This document shows positions 32,411 to 42,591 of a stretch of 64,000 nucleotides of DNA, one piece after another (within the stretch, counting starts at the first letter, position 1; each line of letters starts with the position of its first letter). Both the position numbers and the translations under genes were made by a program. This DNA is from Pedobacter sp. Leaf250 (lineage in GTDB: Bacteria; Bacteroidota; Bacteroidia; Sphingobacteriales; Sphingobacteriaceae), in contig NZ_CAKLBU010000005.1 of assembly GCF_920984735.1 (NCBI RefSeq), positions 1 to 64,000 on the forward strand. The letters are read 5' to 3'. The notes beneath the pieces are model-generated. The model was not told where the DNA came from. It saw nothing but the letters and a program-made list of their open reading frames with translations, and made no database searches.

Positions 32411-35224
32411 ATGAGCAAAAAAGAAGCCGAAAAAGATCCGCATAAAAATATTATCATAAAAGGTGCTCGTGTGCACAACTTAAAAAACATCGATGTTGCC
32501 ATTCCAAAAAATAAATTGGTAGTAGTAACGGGAATGTCGGGTTCTGGAAAATCTTCTCTGGCTTTTGATACTTTATATGCTGAAGGACAACGTCGATATG
32601 TTGAGAGTTTATCATCATATGCACGCCAGTTTATGGGTAGGATGAATAAGCCTGATGTAGATTACATAAAGGGAATTGCTCCTGCAATAGCCATTGAACA
32701 GAAAGTTATTACTTCAAATCCTAGATCAACAGTTGGTACTTCTACAGAGATTTATGATTACCTAAAGCTTCTATTTTCTAGAATTGGAAAAACCATTTCT
32801 CCAGTTTCTGGCAAGGAAGTAAAAAAAGATTCAGTTACAACTGTGGTTGATTATGTAAATGCCTTGCCGGAAGACACCACTGTAACTATTTTTTGCCCAT
32901 TATACCCACACAATAACCGCACAATAAAAGAAGAGCTTGCCATTTTATTACAAAAAGGATTTTTAAGGGTTTTAATAGAAAATAAAGTTTTAAAAATAGA
33001 ATCTGTTTTAGATGATGCCGATTTTAAGGATGCCGAATTAACAGATGACAAAACGGTTCAGATTTTAATTGATAGAATTGTAACCAACAAAGAAGAAGAA
33101 ACATTAAGCCGATTGGCTGATTCAGTTCAAACCGCATTTTTTGAAGGCAAGGGCGATTGTTATGTTGAAGCAGAAGGCAAGACAAAACATTTTAGTGATC
33201 GTTTTGAGCTAGATGGAATAAAATTCGAAGAGCCCACGCCCAATTTCTTTTCTTTTAATAATCCTTATGGTGCCTGTAAACGTTGCGAAGGTTATGGAAA
33301 TGTAATTGGTATTGATGAGGATTTGGTTATTCCTGATAAAAGCAAAAGTGTTTTTGATAATGCCATTGCGCCTTGGAGAGGAGAGAAGATGGGGGTTTGG
33401 TTGCAAAACTTTGTTAAGGCATCGCCAAAATTCGATTTTCCAATTCACCGTCCGTTCAGTCAGTTAACAGAAATAGAGCAACAGTTGCTTTGGAAAGGCA
33501 ATAAATATTTTGCCGGTTTAGATACTTTTTTCAAGGAACTGGAAGAGCAAACCTATAAAATTCAGTATAGGGTAATGTTATCTCGTTATCGCGGTAAAAC
33601 CACTTGTCCTGAATGTAAAGGATCGCGATTGCGTAAAGATGCATCATATGTTAAAATAGCAGAAAAATCAATAATTGATGTAGTGCTAATGCCTTTGGCA
33701 AAAGCCTTGGTTTTCTTTAACGAATTAAAATTAAATGCAACTGATGCTAAAGTTGCCAAGCGCTTATTGGCAGAAATAGATAACCGGTTTCTTTATTTGA
33801 ATAACGTTGGTTTGGGTTATTTAACACTCAATCGCCTATCCAATACCTTATCTGGAGGTGAATCACAGCGTATTAACTTGGCAACCTCTTTAGGAAGTAG
33901 TTTGGTTGGTTCTATTTATGTTTTGGATGAACCCAGTATTGGATTGCATCCGCGTGATACCAACAAATTGATTGAAGTATTAATTTCTTTAAGAAATGTA
34001 GGCAATACCGTATTAGTGGTGGAGCATGAAGAAGAAATGATGCGGGCAGCTGATTACATTATCGATATTGGTCCGGAAGCTGGAACACATGGTGGTAATT
34101 TGGTTTTTAGCGGAAATTATGAGGAAATTTTAAAAGATAAAAACAGTTTAACAGGAAGGTATTTATCAGGAATAGAAAAAATTGCTATACCCGAAAAGCG
34201 CAGAAAATGGAAGGATCATATTCTGATTAAAGGTGCTCGCGAAAATAACCTTCAAAATGTCGATGTTAAATTTCCTTTAGGTGTTTTTACTGCCGTAAGT
34301 GGAGTTTCTGGTTCTGGTAAAACAAGTTTGGTTAAAAAGATTTTATATCCTGCTTTACAAAAGGCCATTGGTAATTATGCCGGCGAACAAACTGGTGCTT
34401 ACGATGGCATTTTTGGTAATTATGATTTAATCAGCGCCGTCGAAATGGTCGATCAAAATCCAATTGGCCGTTCCAGTCGCTCCAATCCTGTAACCTATGT
34501 AAAGGCCTGGGATGATATTCGTGCTTTATTTTCTGGATTAGCTTCGGCCAAAGCAGCGGGATTAAAACCAGCTGCCTTTTCGTTTAATGTAGAAGGTGGG
34601 CGTTGCGATGTTTGCCAGGGCGAGGGAGAAGTTAAAATTGAAATGCAATTCATGGCCGATATTTATTTGCCATGTGAAGCCTGTGGAGGTAAACGCTTTA
34701 AACAACAGGTTTTAGATGTAACGTATAAAGAGAAAAACGTTTCTGAAATATTGGACATGACTATTGATGAAGCAGTTGATTTCTTTAAAGACGAGCAAAA
34801 AATCCTAAATAAATTAAATCCATTGGTTGATGTTGGATTGGGTTACGTTCATCTTGGTCAATCATCAAATACATTATCAGGAGGAGAGGCGCAACGTATA
34901 AAGTTAGCTTCATTCTTGATTAAAGGGAATAATGCAAGTAAAACACTCTTTATTTTTGATGAACCTACAACTGGTTTACACTTTCACGATATCAAAAAAT
35001 TATTAAAAGCACTGAATACATTAATTGAGCAGGGAAATACCATTTTGGTGATTGAGCACAATATGGATATGATTAAATGTGCCGATTGGGTAATTGATAT
35101 TGGTCCTGAAGGTGGCGACGGAGGCGGTAAAGTCGTTTTTGAAGGTATACCTGAAGATTTAATCAAAGAGAAAATTTCTTATACCGGAAAATATTTAGCA
35201 TCGCATTTGAATTTAAATCCATAA
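32411..35224 (+). CDS. uvrA: Excinuclease ABC subunit A
   Basis: A 937-residue damage-recognition ATPase of nucleotide excision repair, which loads UvrB on lesions. Two ABC domains: Walker [10 protein letters not shown] (41-49) and GVSGSGKTS (about 634), each with an LSGGE(S/A)QRI signature and an [10 protein letters not shown] / [11 protein letters not shown]alker B. Zinc sites C-x2-C...C-x2-C (CKRCEGYG...CPECKG) and [10 protein letters not shown]...CEACGG are complete. The length is normal. TATTTTTG at 32347 is a possible -7 box. The LysE gene follows eight bases later. Confidence 0.97.
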   Translation: MSKKEAEKDPHKNIIIKGARVHNLKNIDVAIPKNKLVVVTGMSGSGKSSLAFDTLYAEGQRRYVESLSSYARQFMGRMNKPDVDYIKGIAPAIAIEQKVITSNPRSTVGTSTEIYDYLKLLFSRIGKTISPVSGKEVKKDSVTTVVDYVNALPEDTTVTIFCPLYPHNNRTIKEELAILLQKGFLRVLIENKVLKIESVLDDADFKDAELTDDKTVQILIDRIVTNKEEETLSRLADSVQTAFFEGKGDCYVEAEGKTKHFSDRFELDGIKFEEPTPNFFSFNNPYGACKRCEGYGNVIGIDEDLVIPDKSKSVFDNAIAPWRGEKMGVWLQNFVKASPKFDFPIHRPFSQLTEIEQQLLWKGNKYFAGLDTFFKELEEQTYKIQYRVMLSRYRGKTTCPECKGSRLRKDASYVKIAEKSIIDVVLMPLAKALVFFNELKLNATDAKVAKRLLAEIDNRFLYLNNVGLGYLTLNRLSNTLSGGESQRINLATSLGSSLVGSIYVLDEPSIGLHPRDTNKLIEVLISLRNVGNTVLVVEHEEEMMRAADYIIDIGPEAGTHGGNLVFSGNYEEILKDKNSLTGRYLSGIEKIAIPEKRRKWKDHILIKGARENNLQNVDVKFPLGVFTAVSGVSGSGKTSLVKKILYPALQKAIGNYAGEQTGAYDGIFGNYDLISAVEMVDQNPIGRSSRSNPVTYVKAWDDIRALFSGLASAKAAGLKPAAFSFNVEGGRCDVCQGEGEVKIEMQFMADIYLPCEACGGKRFKQQVLDVTYKEKNVSEILDMTIDEAVDFFKDEQKILNKLNPLVDVGLGYVHLGQSSNTLSGGEAQRIKLASFLIKGNNASKTLFIFDEPTTGLHFHDIKKLLKALNTLIEQGNTILVIEHNMDMIKCADWVIDIGPEGGDGGGKVVFEGIPEDLIKEKISYTGKYLASHLNLNP

Positions 35225-35232
35225 TTTCGGCA

Positions 35233-35886
35233 ATGCTTTTTCTAACGTTTTTTATAGGCATCATTCTCAATGCCATGGGGTACATTCCTCCTGGCAATAT
35301 TAACCTTACTGTAGCGCAGCTTGCCATAAATAAAGGCATGCGCCAAGTGTGGTATTTCATCATTTCTTTCTCATGCGTAGAAGTATTTTTTACGTTTGGT
35401 ATGATGCGTTTTGCCCGTTGGGCTATGAGCGACATAAATCCGAATGAGGCCGTAAGCGAAGTAAGATTAGGAACACTGGTTGATAGCTTCATGATTTTAA
35501 TGTTCATTACGATGGGTACAATTACTTGGATCAATCGTAAGAAGGCGCCTAAAACCAGTAGTAAAAAGGATGATAAGCGTAGTGGCAGCGTACTTTATGG
35601 ATTAATACTTGGGGTTTTAAACCCGGTACAAATTCCATTCTGGTTATTTTTTGGTAATTATGTTATTCTACACGAGTGGATTGAAACAGACTATCTTTCG
35701 TTAGTTGTTTTTAGTCTTGGTTCTGGCGTTGGTTCGGCGCTAGCGCTATATGTTTATGCACATTTTGCTACTTTTATTCAAGAGAAGTTCGCATTAAGCA
35801 GCTTGATTATTAATAAATCAATAGCAATTTTTTTATATGTTTTAGCGGCATATTTAATTATAAAGCAATTGGTGATTTTGTTGTAG
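35233..35886 (+). CDS. LysE/RhtB-like translocator
   Basis: A 217-residue inner membrane protein with six hydrophobic segments. The opening LFLTFFIGIILNAMGYIPPGNINLTVAQLAINKG is the LysE-family signature, with a conserved Pro-Pro-Gly, and the following segment carries a short, polar cytoplasmic loop rich in Lys/Ser (KKAPKTSSKKDDKRSG). LysE proteins export amino acids or cations. It begins eight bases after uvrA and so is co-transcribed, though no functional link with repair is evident. Substrate unknown. Confidence 0.82.
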   Translation: MLFLTFFIGIILNAMGYIPPGNINLTVAQLAINKGMRQVWYFIISFSCVEVFFTFGMMRFARWAMSDINPNEAVSEVRLGTLVDSFMILMFITMGTITWINRKKAPKTSSKKDDKRSGSVLYGLILGVLNPVQIPFWLFFGNYVILHEWIETDYLSLVVFSLGSGVGSALALYVYAHFATFIQEKFALSSLIINKSIAIFLYVLAAYLIIKQLVILL

Positions 35887-35901
35887 AATATATAGCTTAT
35901 T

Positions 35902-35936
35902 ATAAAGCCGCAGATTATTAATCTGCGGCTTTTCTA
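35902..35936. terminator. Bidirectional terminator after lysE-like gene
   Basis: AAAGCCGCAGATT and AATCTGCGGCTTT are perfect 13-base arms around a three-base loop, followed by TTCTATTTT. It separates the convergent uvrA unit from the DUF2157-like gene. Confidence 0.9.
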
Positions 35937-35952
35937 TTTTAAGAAACCAGAT

Positions 35953-36987
35953 TTACTTTAAAAACTCTACATTCCAAATCTTCTCGGCTTTTCTGCCAAT
36001 TAACCAAAACGATGCAGCAAGAACAGAAAAGAAAAGTGCTTTGTGCCAGCTATCCCAAAAGTATTCAAAATAGCGAGTGTAAAGGTTAATGAACAGAAAA
36101 GTGATCCCAAATTCACGGGCAATATCATCATGATATTTTAATCCGAATAAAGTGCTTACTATACAAACTGTAGCCGAAATGAGTGCCCAATAAAATAGGC
36201 TTAACTGCCTAACAGAATACCATTCTTCTAAGCTGGCAAAATTTCCAAAAACAGATAAAGCCCACAGTGAAATGAATAAATAAACCATACCGGCTATGTA
36301 AGTTACCTGAAAAAAATGTTGTGTTTTTGGAAGGGCTTTCATAATAAATGACGCTGCGGTTAAAACTGCACCAAAAACAACAAAGCGCAAAGGATAATTC
36401 ATTCCTAAAAAATAGTAATTCCATCGACTTAAATAGCCGGTTTCTGTTCCGAACCATGCGCCTAAAGATATCAATGCGAAAACCCAGATCAGCCGTGAAT
36501 TAAAAATATACCCTAATGCACCGTAAATAAAAACAGATATCAGGATAAGGATTGAGAAATTGCCAGAGCCATTATCCATCGCTTTTCCGAAGTAAGCAAT
36601 GGCATTTGCAGTAAGTAATATTGCGGAGAATACAATGGCCTCATTGCTAAATTTTAAGTGTGCCACTTTCTTTTTTCTTCGGAAACCTAGAATATAGAGC
36701 CATGCTGCCAAACCTCCAGAAACAATTGCAATAACTATGTTAGGCGTATTATAAACTCGCTTAAGATAGTTTAGGATAGAATTATCAATTAAAAGCGAAC
36801 CAAGTGCGATAAATCCACAGGCCAGCGCAACCCAAAATGCATATTGAGCCAGGCGTAACCAATCGAAATTTTTAGCTTCATAGCTTTTTCGAAGTTTGCC
36901 GCCGGTTTCTTCCGTAATTAAGCCGCTGGTTTGCCACTGCTCAATCATATCATCAAGAAATTCACTCTTTTCTCTATCTACTTTCAT
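35953..36987 (-). CDS. Predicted membrane protein, DUF2157-like
   Basis: A 344-residue protein. The first 55 residues are soluble and helical (LDDMIEQWQTSGLITEETGGKLRKSY), then about ten membrane segments follow to the C-terminus. A short N-terminal soluble domain before a polytopic membrane block is the layout of DUF2157 proteins; function unknown. The soluble domain, with an ITEE-type turn, suggests a regulatory or binding region. It is monocistronic, about 100 bases before the antiporter gene. Confidence 0.65.
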   Translation of the reverse strand: MKVDREKSEFLDDMIEQWQTSGLITEETGGKLRKSYEAKNFDWLRLAQYAFWVALACGFIALGSLLIDNSILNYLKRVYNTPNIVIAIVSGGLAAWLYILGFRRKKKVAHLKFSNEAIVFSAILLTANAIAYFGKAMDNGSGNFSILILISVFIYGALGYIFNSRLIWVFALISLGAWFGTETGYLSRWNYYFLGMNYPLRFVVFGAVLTAASFIMKALPKTQHFFQVTYIAGMVYLFISLWALSVFGNFASLEEWYSVRQLSLFYWALISATVCIVSTLFGLKYHDDIAREFGITFLFINLYTRYFEYFWDSWHKALFFSVLAASFWLIGRKAEKIWNVEFLK

Positions 36988-37030
36988 AGGTTTGGTTATG
37001 TACGAATATAGAAAAAAGTCTGTAGTATAG

Positions 37031-37088
37031 AGTCGGAAGTCTGATTAGGAAATTATTATATTAAAAACAGACTATTAAGTTCAAGACT
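37031..37088. repeat. Degenerate heptad repeat before the antiporter stop
   Basis: 7-base units AGTCGGA, AGTCTGA, TTAGGAA and, further on, AAGTTCA, AGACTTT, AGATTAC can be read. ACTTCCGACTC on the minus strand is identical to an 11-base piece of the leuS insert. Confidence 0.4.
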
Positions 37089-39302
37089 TTAGATTACTTC
37101 TTTAATCTTTTTATTATTTCCAACAATCCAAATTACATCACCACTATCAAAAATAAAATCAGAAGAAGGATTTAAAATTCGCTCTGCACCACGTTCAATT
37201 CCCACAATTAATGCCTGAGCTTTTTCCCTGATGCCGGCATTCCTAATGCTTAATCCATAGACAGGCGATTCTGTGCTTACCACTACTTTCTGCAGCGTCA
37301 TTTCCTTATCAGGGAAGGATTTTTCCTGCTCTGTATCAGGTAAATCGACTTCTAAAAGTGCTTTTACCGAGGCCAATTGATCATCAGCTCCAATAAGCAG
37401 CAAATTATCATTGGGATATAACCGCTCATCCCGTCCTGGGGTTGGAATATTATTTCGACCACGTTCGATTAAAGCGATATTTACACCGTATTTTTCTCTT
37501 ATCATTAACTCCGCAAGTGTCTTTCCAACAACATCAGATTCTGGAGAAACCTTAATTTCAGTTAAGTGGGTATCCCATGGTAAAATGTCGGGCTTTTGGT
37601 TTTCCCTGGCATTTAAGTTCAACATAAAACGCTTTTCGAGTTTGTTATAAAAAGCCTGTAGTTTTCTAGAGAAAATAACCATTACCAAAACGATTAAACC
37701 CAATGCAATTCCGGCGGCAACCCAGGTATCAAAGAACTCATACATTAAAAAGCCGACGAAAAATATACCAAGCGCTATCCTGAACACTTCAATGGCAATC
37801 AGTGGGCCTCTGGTAAACTTTTTGTTCAACCATAGGTGGGAGTAGGCTGTTTTTTGTATTCTCCTAATGGATAGTGCCCATAAAAAGGGCGCCATTAAAA
37901 TAAATGATGCAATTAAACTAATGATGGTAGACTTTAAACCGTTAACCACATTTTTGGCTATAAATGGCTGTACATAACGTGAAGCCAAAAAGATAACCGC
38001 AATTATAATAACAGAGTGAATAATGGTATTAAAGGCATAACTACGCAACAGGATTTTCCAGTCGCTTAAGGTGGTTATTCCAGCAGTACTGGAGCTGTAT
38101 CTGGCTATTCCATCAATCCATTTTTTTGGCAATATTCTGTTTAAATAATTATAAAAAGGTTCGGATAGTTTAATAAGGTAAGGCGTTGTAAATGTTGTTA
38201 TGGCTGATGCAGCTACTGCAATAGGGTATAGAAAATCGCTGGTTACTTTTAAGGTGAGCCCCAAAGTGGCAATGATAAAAGAAAATTCACCAATTTGTGC
38301 CAAACTCATTCCAGCTTGTACTGAAGTTTTTAAAGGTTGGCCAGATAATAATGCACCTAAGCTGGAACTTAAAAATTTACCCAAAATTGTAGCTAATGTT
38401 ACAATTACGATTGGTAAAGCATAATCCACTAGAATTTTCGGGTCGATTAACATACCTACCGATACAAAGAAAACTGCAGCAAACAGATCCTTTACCGATT
38501 TTGTTAAATGCTCAATTTTTTCAGCCTGTGTGGTTTCTGCTAAAATAGAACCCATGATAAAAGCTCCCAAAGCAGGAGAAAATCCTACCTTAACTGCAAG
38601 TAAAACCATTATTAAGCATAATGCTAATGAAACTATGAGCATGGTTTCATCGTTCATTAATTTTCTGGTTGCCTTTAAAAAAGTAGGAATTAAAAATATT
38701 CCACCTAAAAACCAAAGCACCAAAAAGAAAGCAAGTTTTAATATAGAGATCAGCATTTCGCTTCCGGCAAATTGCTGACTAACCGCTAGGGTTGATAGTA
38801 AAACCAATAATAGAATTGCCACTAAATCTTCTACGATAAGTACACCGAAAACCAGACCCGCAAACTTTTTATGCTTTACTCCAAGCTCTTCAAAAGCCCT
38901 AATGATAATTGTTGTTGATGATACGGAAAGAATACCGCCGAGAAATATACTATCCATGGTTTTCCAACTCATTAATTTACCAGCAGCAAAACCAATTAGC
39001 AACATAAAAACAACTTCTACAACGGCGGTTATAGAAGCGGAGCCACCAACTTTTACCAATTTTTTAAAGCTGAATTCTAACCCTAAACTGAACAATAAGA
39101 ATATTACCCCAATTTCGCCCCAAATGTTAATGCTTTTGGTGTCGGTTACCGATGGAAAAAAATCGAGGTGAGGGCCAACCAATAATCCGGCTAAGATATA
39201 GCCTAAAACTAAAGGTTGCTTTATTCTTTTAAATATGAGTGTGGTTATTCCTGCGGCGGCAAGAATTAATCCTAAATCGGCAATTAGATCTGGTAAATGC
39301 AT
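37089..39302 (-). CDS. Cation:proton antiporter, CPA2 family with RCK_C domains
   Basis: A 737-residue Kef/YbaL-like membrane antiporter exchanging K+ or Na+ for H+. Residues 1-390 are a 12-13-helix Na_H_Exchanger domain (DLIADLGLILAAAGITTLIF, GYILAGLLVGPH, FSPALGAFIMGSILAET). Next comes a linker with more membrane segments (about 430-570), and the tail has two TrkA_C/RCK_C regulatory domains (about 575-650 with EIKVSPESDVVGKTLAEL, and about 660-735). There is no nucleotide-binding RCK_N domain, so direct gating by a small ligand on RCK_C is likely. A GTG 11 codons upstream (39335) is also possible; ATG at 39302 gives the common MHLPDLI start. Confidence 0.88.
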   Translation of the reverse strand: MHLPDLIADLGLILAAAGITTLIFKRIKQPLVLGYILAGLLVGPHLDFFPSVTDTKSINIWGEIGVIFLLFSLGLEFSFKKLVKVGGSASITAVVEVVFMLLIGFAAGKLMSWKTMDSIFLGGILSVSSTTIIIRAFEELGVKHKKFAGLVFGVLIVEDLVAILLLVLLSTLAVSQQFAGSEMLISILKLAFFLVLWFLGGIFLIPTFLKATRKLMNDETMLIVSLALCLIMVLLAVKVGFSPALGAFIMGSILAETTQAEKIEHLTKSVKDLFAAVFFVSVGMLIDPKILVDYALPIVIVTLATILGKFLSSSLGALLSGQPLKTSVQAGMSLAQIGEFSFIIATLGLTLKVTSDFLYPIAVAASAITTFTTPYLIKLSEPFYNYLNRILPKKWIDGIARYSSSTAGITTLSDWKILLRSYAFNTIIHSVIIIAVIFLASRYVQPFIAKNVVNGLKSTIISLIASFILMAPFLWALSIRRIQKTAYSHLWLNKKFTRGPLIAIEVFRIALGIFFVGFLMYEFFDTWVAAGIALGLIVLVMVIFSRKLQAFYNKLEKRFMLNLNARENQKPDILPWDTHLTEIKVSPESDVVGKTLAELMIREKYGVNIALIERGRNNIPTPGRDERLYPNDNLLLIGADDQLASVKALLEVDLPDTEQEKSFPDKEMTLQKVVVSTESPVYGLSIRNAGIREKAQALIVGIERGAERILNPSSDFIFDSGDVIWIVGNNKKIKEVI

Positions 39303-39387
39303 TGATAATGATGGTAATGGGTAAAATAATTCCACAAGTTTTGCTGAACTTGATTGTTAAAATTGCAGCCAATAAGCTGCCAACGGC

Positions 39388-39738
39388 TTACCAAAAAAAA
39401 TGTTTTGGATAAAGCATTTTAAACGAACACCAATAATTATGCTTTAATATTTTTACTATCGTTTTCGAATTTATAAAGTTGTATTTCAGAAATACAGTAG
39501 AAAAAACTGAAAACAAAAAGAAGCTGGAAGAAATCTTTTGTGAAGTATTGGATACTAAATCTCTTTCAAAGCTCTCGCTTCCTAAATCATTTTCTGCAGA
39601 TAATTTTAATAGTTTTCTGGCGGAAAAAAAACTATAAGTAGCCTTTTTATTTATGGCAGACTCAGTTCTTATTTGTGATGCGTTGCTCACAAAACAGTAG
39701 GGTATGCTTAAAAATAGAATGATGTAAAAAAGCCTCAT
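39388..39738 (-). CDS. Hypothetical secreted protein
   Basis: A 116-residue frame with a signal peptide-like start (MRLFYIILFLSIPYCFVSNA) and a second hydrophobic stretch near 70-85 (SSSFFLFSVFSTVFLKY). The C-terminus is basic and aromatic-rich. It lies on the same strand as its neighbours, 47 bases after the ribF stop and 85 bases before the antiporter start. No family is recognised and composition is ordinary AT-rich, so it may be a small exported protein or a chance frame with a lucky signal peptide. Confidence 0.4.
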   Translation of the reverse strand: MRLFYIILFLSIPYCFVSNASQIRTESAINKKATYSFFSARKLLKLSAENDLGSESFERDLVSNTSQKISSSFFLFSVFSTVFLKYNFINSKTIVKILKHNYWCSFKMLYPKHFFW

Positions 39739-39785
39739 TGCCGCTAATATAACGAATTTGAAGCTTTTTATAAGGAAGATTTTTT

Positions 39786-40796
39786 TTAATGGCTTGTTGA
39801 TGATGCAAAAAATGCAAGTGTTGCTTCTTTGTCTTCTTGGAGTTGTATTGTCAAAGCATCCAATCCTGTAAATTTAACATCGTGCCTTAAAAACTTAAGG
39901 AAGTTCATTTTTATATCCTGACCGTAAATTTCCTGATTAAAATCGAAAATGTTCACTTCAATATTTCTGGTCATTCCGTTTATAGTTGGACGTTGACCAA
40001 TGTAAGCCATGCCTCTAAAAGTTGAAAGTTCAAGGCTTAAGGTTGAAAGTTTTAGATCTTCATTTGAACCTTGATCTTCAAGTTTTTCGCTTTCTAAATT
40101 CATTTCGACAGTAACCGCATAAATTCCATCACCAGGAATAAGCTTGTAAGTTTCTTCTACAAATAGGTTTGCAGTTGGGAAACCAATGGTTCTGCCTATT
40201 TTATCGCCTTTAATTACCCTGCCAAAAATAGAAAATGGATAGCCTAAGTAATCCGCTGCCAAACCCACATCACCAGCTAAAAGAGCTTGGCGTATTTTGG
40301 TTGAACTTACTGCCACATCGTGAATATCCTGCTCTTTAATTTCTTCTACTGTAAAACCAAAATGTAAGCCAGCTGCCTTTAAATCAGCTAAATTTCCTGA
40401 ACGATCTTTTCCAAAGCGATGATCGTAACCGATAATAATGTGTTTTGTGCCAATATTTTCTACCAGCGTATTCTTAATATATTCTTCGGGAATCTGGTTG
40501 GAAAAATCTCTTGTAAAGGGGGTAATAATTAAATGGTCTACACCTAAACTTTTTAAAATTTCTGCTTTCTCATTGATGGTATTAATCATCTTAAGATCTT
40601 GGTTTTCAGGATCGATGATCATTCTAGGGTGCGGGAAGAAGGTTAAGATTACACTTTCACCATTATCTGCCTTGGCCTTGGCAACCAATTGTTTAATTAT
40701 TTTTTGATGTCCGAAATGTACACCATCAAAAGTACCTATGGTGACAATGGCGTTATCTAATTTCTTAAACTCGGAAAGGTTATTATATATTTTCAA
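39786..40796 (-). CDS. ribF: Bifunctional riboflavin kinase / FAD synthetase
   Basis: A 336-residue enzyme that turns riboflavin into FMN and then FAD. N-terminal FAD synthetase, 1-180: TIGTFDGVHFGHQKII (19-34) and YDHRFGKDRSG; C-terminal riboflavin kinase, 190-336: GRTIGFPTANL (PTAN metal site) and GMAYIGQRPT...RNIEVNIFDF. Both domains look intact, but a loop at about 234-259, between the strand ending AVTVE and GMAYIG, is about 20-24 residues longer than in other RibF proteins and is encoded by a 7-base repeat (40021-40097). It is the last gene of the block that begins with ftsX, 180 bases after yitT. Confidence 0.94.
   Translation of the reverse strand: MKIYNNLSEFKKLDNAIVTIGTFDGVHFGHQKIIKQLVAKAKADNGESVILTFFPHPRMIIDPENQDLKMINTINEKAEILKSLGVDHLIITPFTRDFSNQIPEEYIKNTLVENIGTKHIIIGYDHRFGKDRSGNLADLKAAGLHFGFTVEEIKEQDIHDVAVSSTKIRQALLAGDVGLAADYLGYPFSIFGRVIKGDKIGRTIGFPTANLFVEETYKLIPGDGIYAVTVEMNLESEKLEDQGSNEDLKLSTLSLELSTFRGMAYIGQRPTINGMTRNIEVNIFDFNQEIYGQDIKMNFLKFLRHDVKFTGLDALTIQLQEDKEATLAFFASSTSH
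40021..40097. repeat. Heptad repeat inside ribF
   Basis: Eleven 7-base units on the plus strand: GTTGAAA, GTTCAAG, GCTTAAG, GTTGAAA, GTTTTAG, ATCTTCA, TTTGAAC, CTTGATC, TTCAAGT, TTTTCGC, TTTCTAA. The first units share the 16-base string AAAGTTGAAAGTTCAA with the leuS repeat. Reading is on the minus strand and stays open through all units. Confidence 0.6.
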
Positions 40797-40835
40797 GGGT
40801 AATTTTTATATTATTGGGTTTTGCAGGAGGGATGG

Positions 40836-40970
40836 AAGCGTTATCACCCGATTTAATCATTGTTGTTTATTATTTTGAAGGCATGCTTGCTTGTTTCTTA
40901 GGTTTCATCGGTAATTTAGCGTACAGCCCGACCTCTTGTGTAGCTTGCGGGCATGCCCAAATTTTTATTT
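40836..40970. other. GC-richer intergenic segment between yitT and ribF
   Basis: About 135 bases that look different from their surroundings: on the minus strand the order is GGGCATGCCCGCAAGC, then CGGGCTGTACGCTAAA, then TCGGGTGATAACGCTTCC. There is no open frame of gene length. It looks like a piece of a dispersed intergenic repeat, but only one copy is in the window. Confidence 0.3.
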
Positions 40971-40976
40971 AAATTG

Positions 40977-41837
40977 TTAATGCAAAGCATGACGTTTAAC
41001 TACGCCGCCTTTTAAATCGGCAATTTGTTGTTGAATAACAAAAGCATCAGCATCAATTTGCCTAATGGCTGATTGCAGTTTGCTCATCTCCAGTTTTGTA
41101 ACCACGGTAAAAATAATATCGAGATCCTTTTTTTCACCATAGCCACCTTCACCTTTGTAAATGGTAACACCACGTTTCATATCGTTAATGATATATGCTT
41201 TAATTTCTTCCTGATTTTCGGAAATAATGGTAACACCAGTGTATTGCTCCAAACCATTCACAATGAAATCGATGGTGCTGGAAGCAGAAAGGTAGGTTAA
41301 AATTGCGTACAAGGCAGTTTCGATGTTTAGAAAATAGGCGGCAAAAGCAAAGATGATAATATTTAAAATCAGGATGATATTGCCCACTGTTAAAATGCTA
41401 TTTTTACTGATGTATAGTGCCAATACCTCTGTACCATCAATTACGCAACCACCTCTCATAGCTAAACCAATTCCACCACCTAAAAACAAACCGCCAAAAA
41501 ATGCAATCAATAATTTATCGTGTGTAATAGGCTGAAAGGGAACAAAAATGAGCGCTACGGCTAAAGTTGCAATAGCTATTGCTGTTTTAATGGCAAAGCC
41601 TTTGCCTATTTGTTTATATCCTAAAATTACAAATGGGATGTTAATAATGGCAATCAGGTATGATAAATTCCACTTGGTTAAAGTACTTACGAGGAGTGAA
41701 ATCCCAGTAACTCCACCGTCGATAAATTCGTTTGGCATTAAAAAGCTCTTCAATCCAAAACAGGCTGAAGTTACACCCGCAATGATTAGAAAAAATTCTT
41801 TTACAAATCGAGTGTTTCGGTTTTTAATGTTGTTCAT
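40977..41837 (-). CDS. YitT family membrane protein
   Basis: A 286-residue protein with an N-terminal block of five to six membrane segments (DUF161: FGLKSFLMPNEFIDGGVTGIS, RGGCVIDGTEVLAL) and a C-terminal soluble DUF2179 domain of about 80 residues (RGVTIYKGEGGYGEKKDLDIIFTVVTKLE). Function not established; it may be a transporter with a sensor tail. Its ATG overlaps the truB stop by four bases, so the two are translationally coupled within the ftsX-ribF block. Confidence 0.88.
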   Translation of the reverse strand: MNNIKNRNTRFVKEFFLIIAGVTSACFGLKSFLMPNEFIDGGVTGISLLVSTLTKWNLSYLIAIINIPFVILGYKQIGKGFAIKTAIAIATLAVALIFVPFQPITHDKLLIAFFGGLFLGGGIGLAMRGGCVIDGTEVLALYISKNSILTVGNIILILNIIIFAFAAYFLNIETALYAILTYLSASSTIDFIVNGLEQYTGVTIISENQEEIKAYIINDMKRGVTIYKGEGGYGEKKDLDIIFTVVTKLEMSKLQSAIRQIDADAFVIQQQIADLKGGVVKRHALH

Positions 41838-42565
41838 AGTTGAGGTTCGGATTTAGACTCTTCCTTCTTACTGCGAATATAGTTAACGAGTTCTAAAACC
41901 TCAAACGAATTGGAAAGCAAAAAGTTTCCGCTTCGGGTACGTGTAAGTTTTGATAAATAAGCCCCATTATTTAATTGTTTACCGAAATCGGAAACGAGTG
42001 AACGAATGTAAGTGCCTTTACTACACACAATTCTAAAATCAATTTCGGGTAATTCGATTCTGGTAATTTCGAACTCTGGAACACTAACAAACCGTTTTCG
42101 CAATTCAACTTCTTCGCCTAACCTTGCTTTAACGTACAAACGTTCGCCATTAACCTTTACAGCTGAATGTGCTGGCGGATATTGTTCTATATCGCCAATA
42201 AATGGCTTACAGGAAGCATAAATTTCTTCATTGGTAATTTTGCTGATATCGAAAGTTTTATCAATTTTAGTCTCCATATCGAAAGATGGAGTAGTGGCGC
42301 CCAAAATCATGGTGCCTGTATATTCTTTTTCTTCTGCTTGAAAAGTATCAATTTGCTTAGTAAGCTTGCCAGTGCAAATGATCAATAATCCAGTTGCCAA
42401 TGGATCTAATGTACCAGCATGACCAACTTTAAGTTTTAAGGGTTTTAAAGAGTTTCGGATTTTACCCACCACATCAAAAGAAGTCCACTTGTATGGTTTA
42501 TTAATTAACAGCAGTTCGCCTTCGGCAAAATTAAAATCTTTAAACTTTGAATTTTCTGTACTCAC
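41834..42565 (-). CDS. truB: tRNA pseudouridine-55 synthase
   Basis: A 243-residue TruB, which makes pseudouridine 55 in the T-loop of tRNAs. The catalytic Asp54 is in VGHAGTLDPLATGLL, with the family strand YPPAHSAVKVNGERLY and CSKGTYIRSL in their usual places. The C-terminal PUA domain is absent, normal for this phylum. It lies 26 bases after uppP and overlaps yitT. Confidence 0.95.
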   Translation of the reverse strand: MSTENSKFKDFNFAEGELLLINKPYKWTSFDVVGKIRNSLKPLKLKVGHAGTLDPLATGLLIICTGKLTKQIDTFQAEEKEYTGTMILGATTPSFDMETKIDKTFDISKITNEEIYASCKPFIGDIEQYPPAHSAVKVNGERLYVKARLGEEVELRKRFVSVPEFEITRIELPEIDFRIVCSKGTYIRSLVSDFGKQLNNGAYLSKLTRTRSGNFLLSNSFEVLELVNYIRSKKEESKSEPQL

Positions 42566-42591
42566 AAATCTTTTTTCCGCAAAGATACAGA

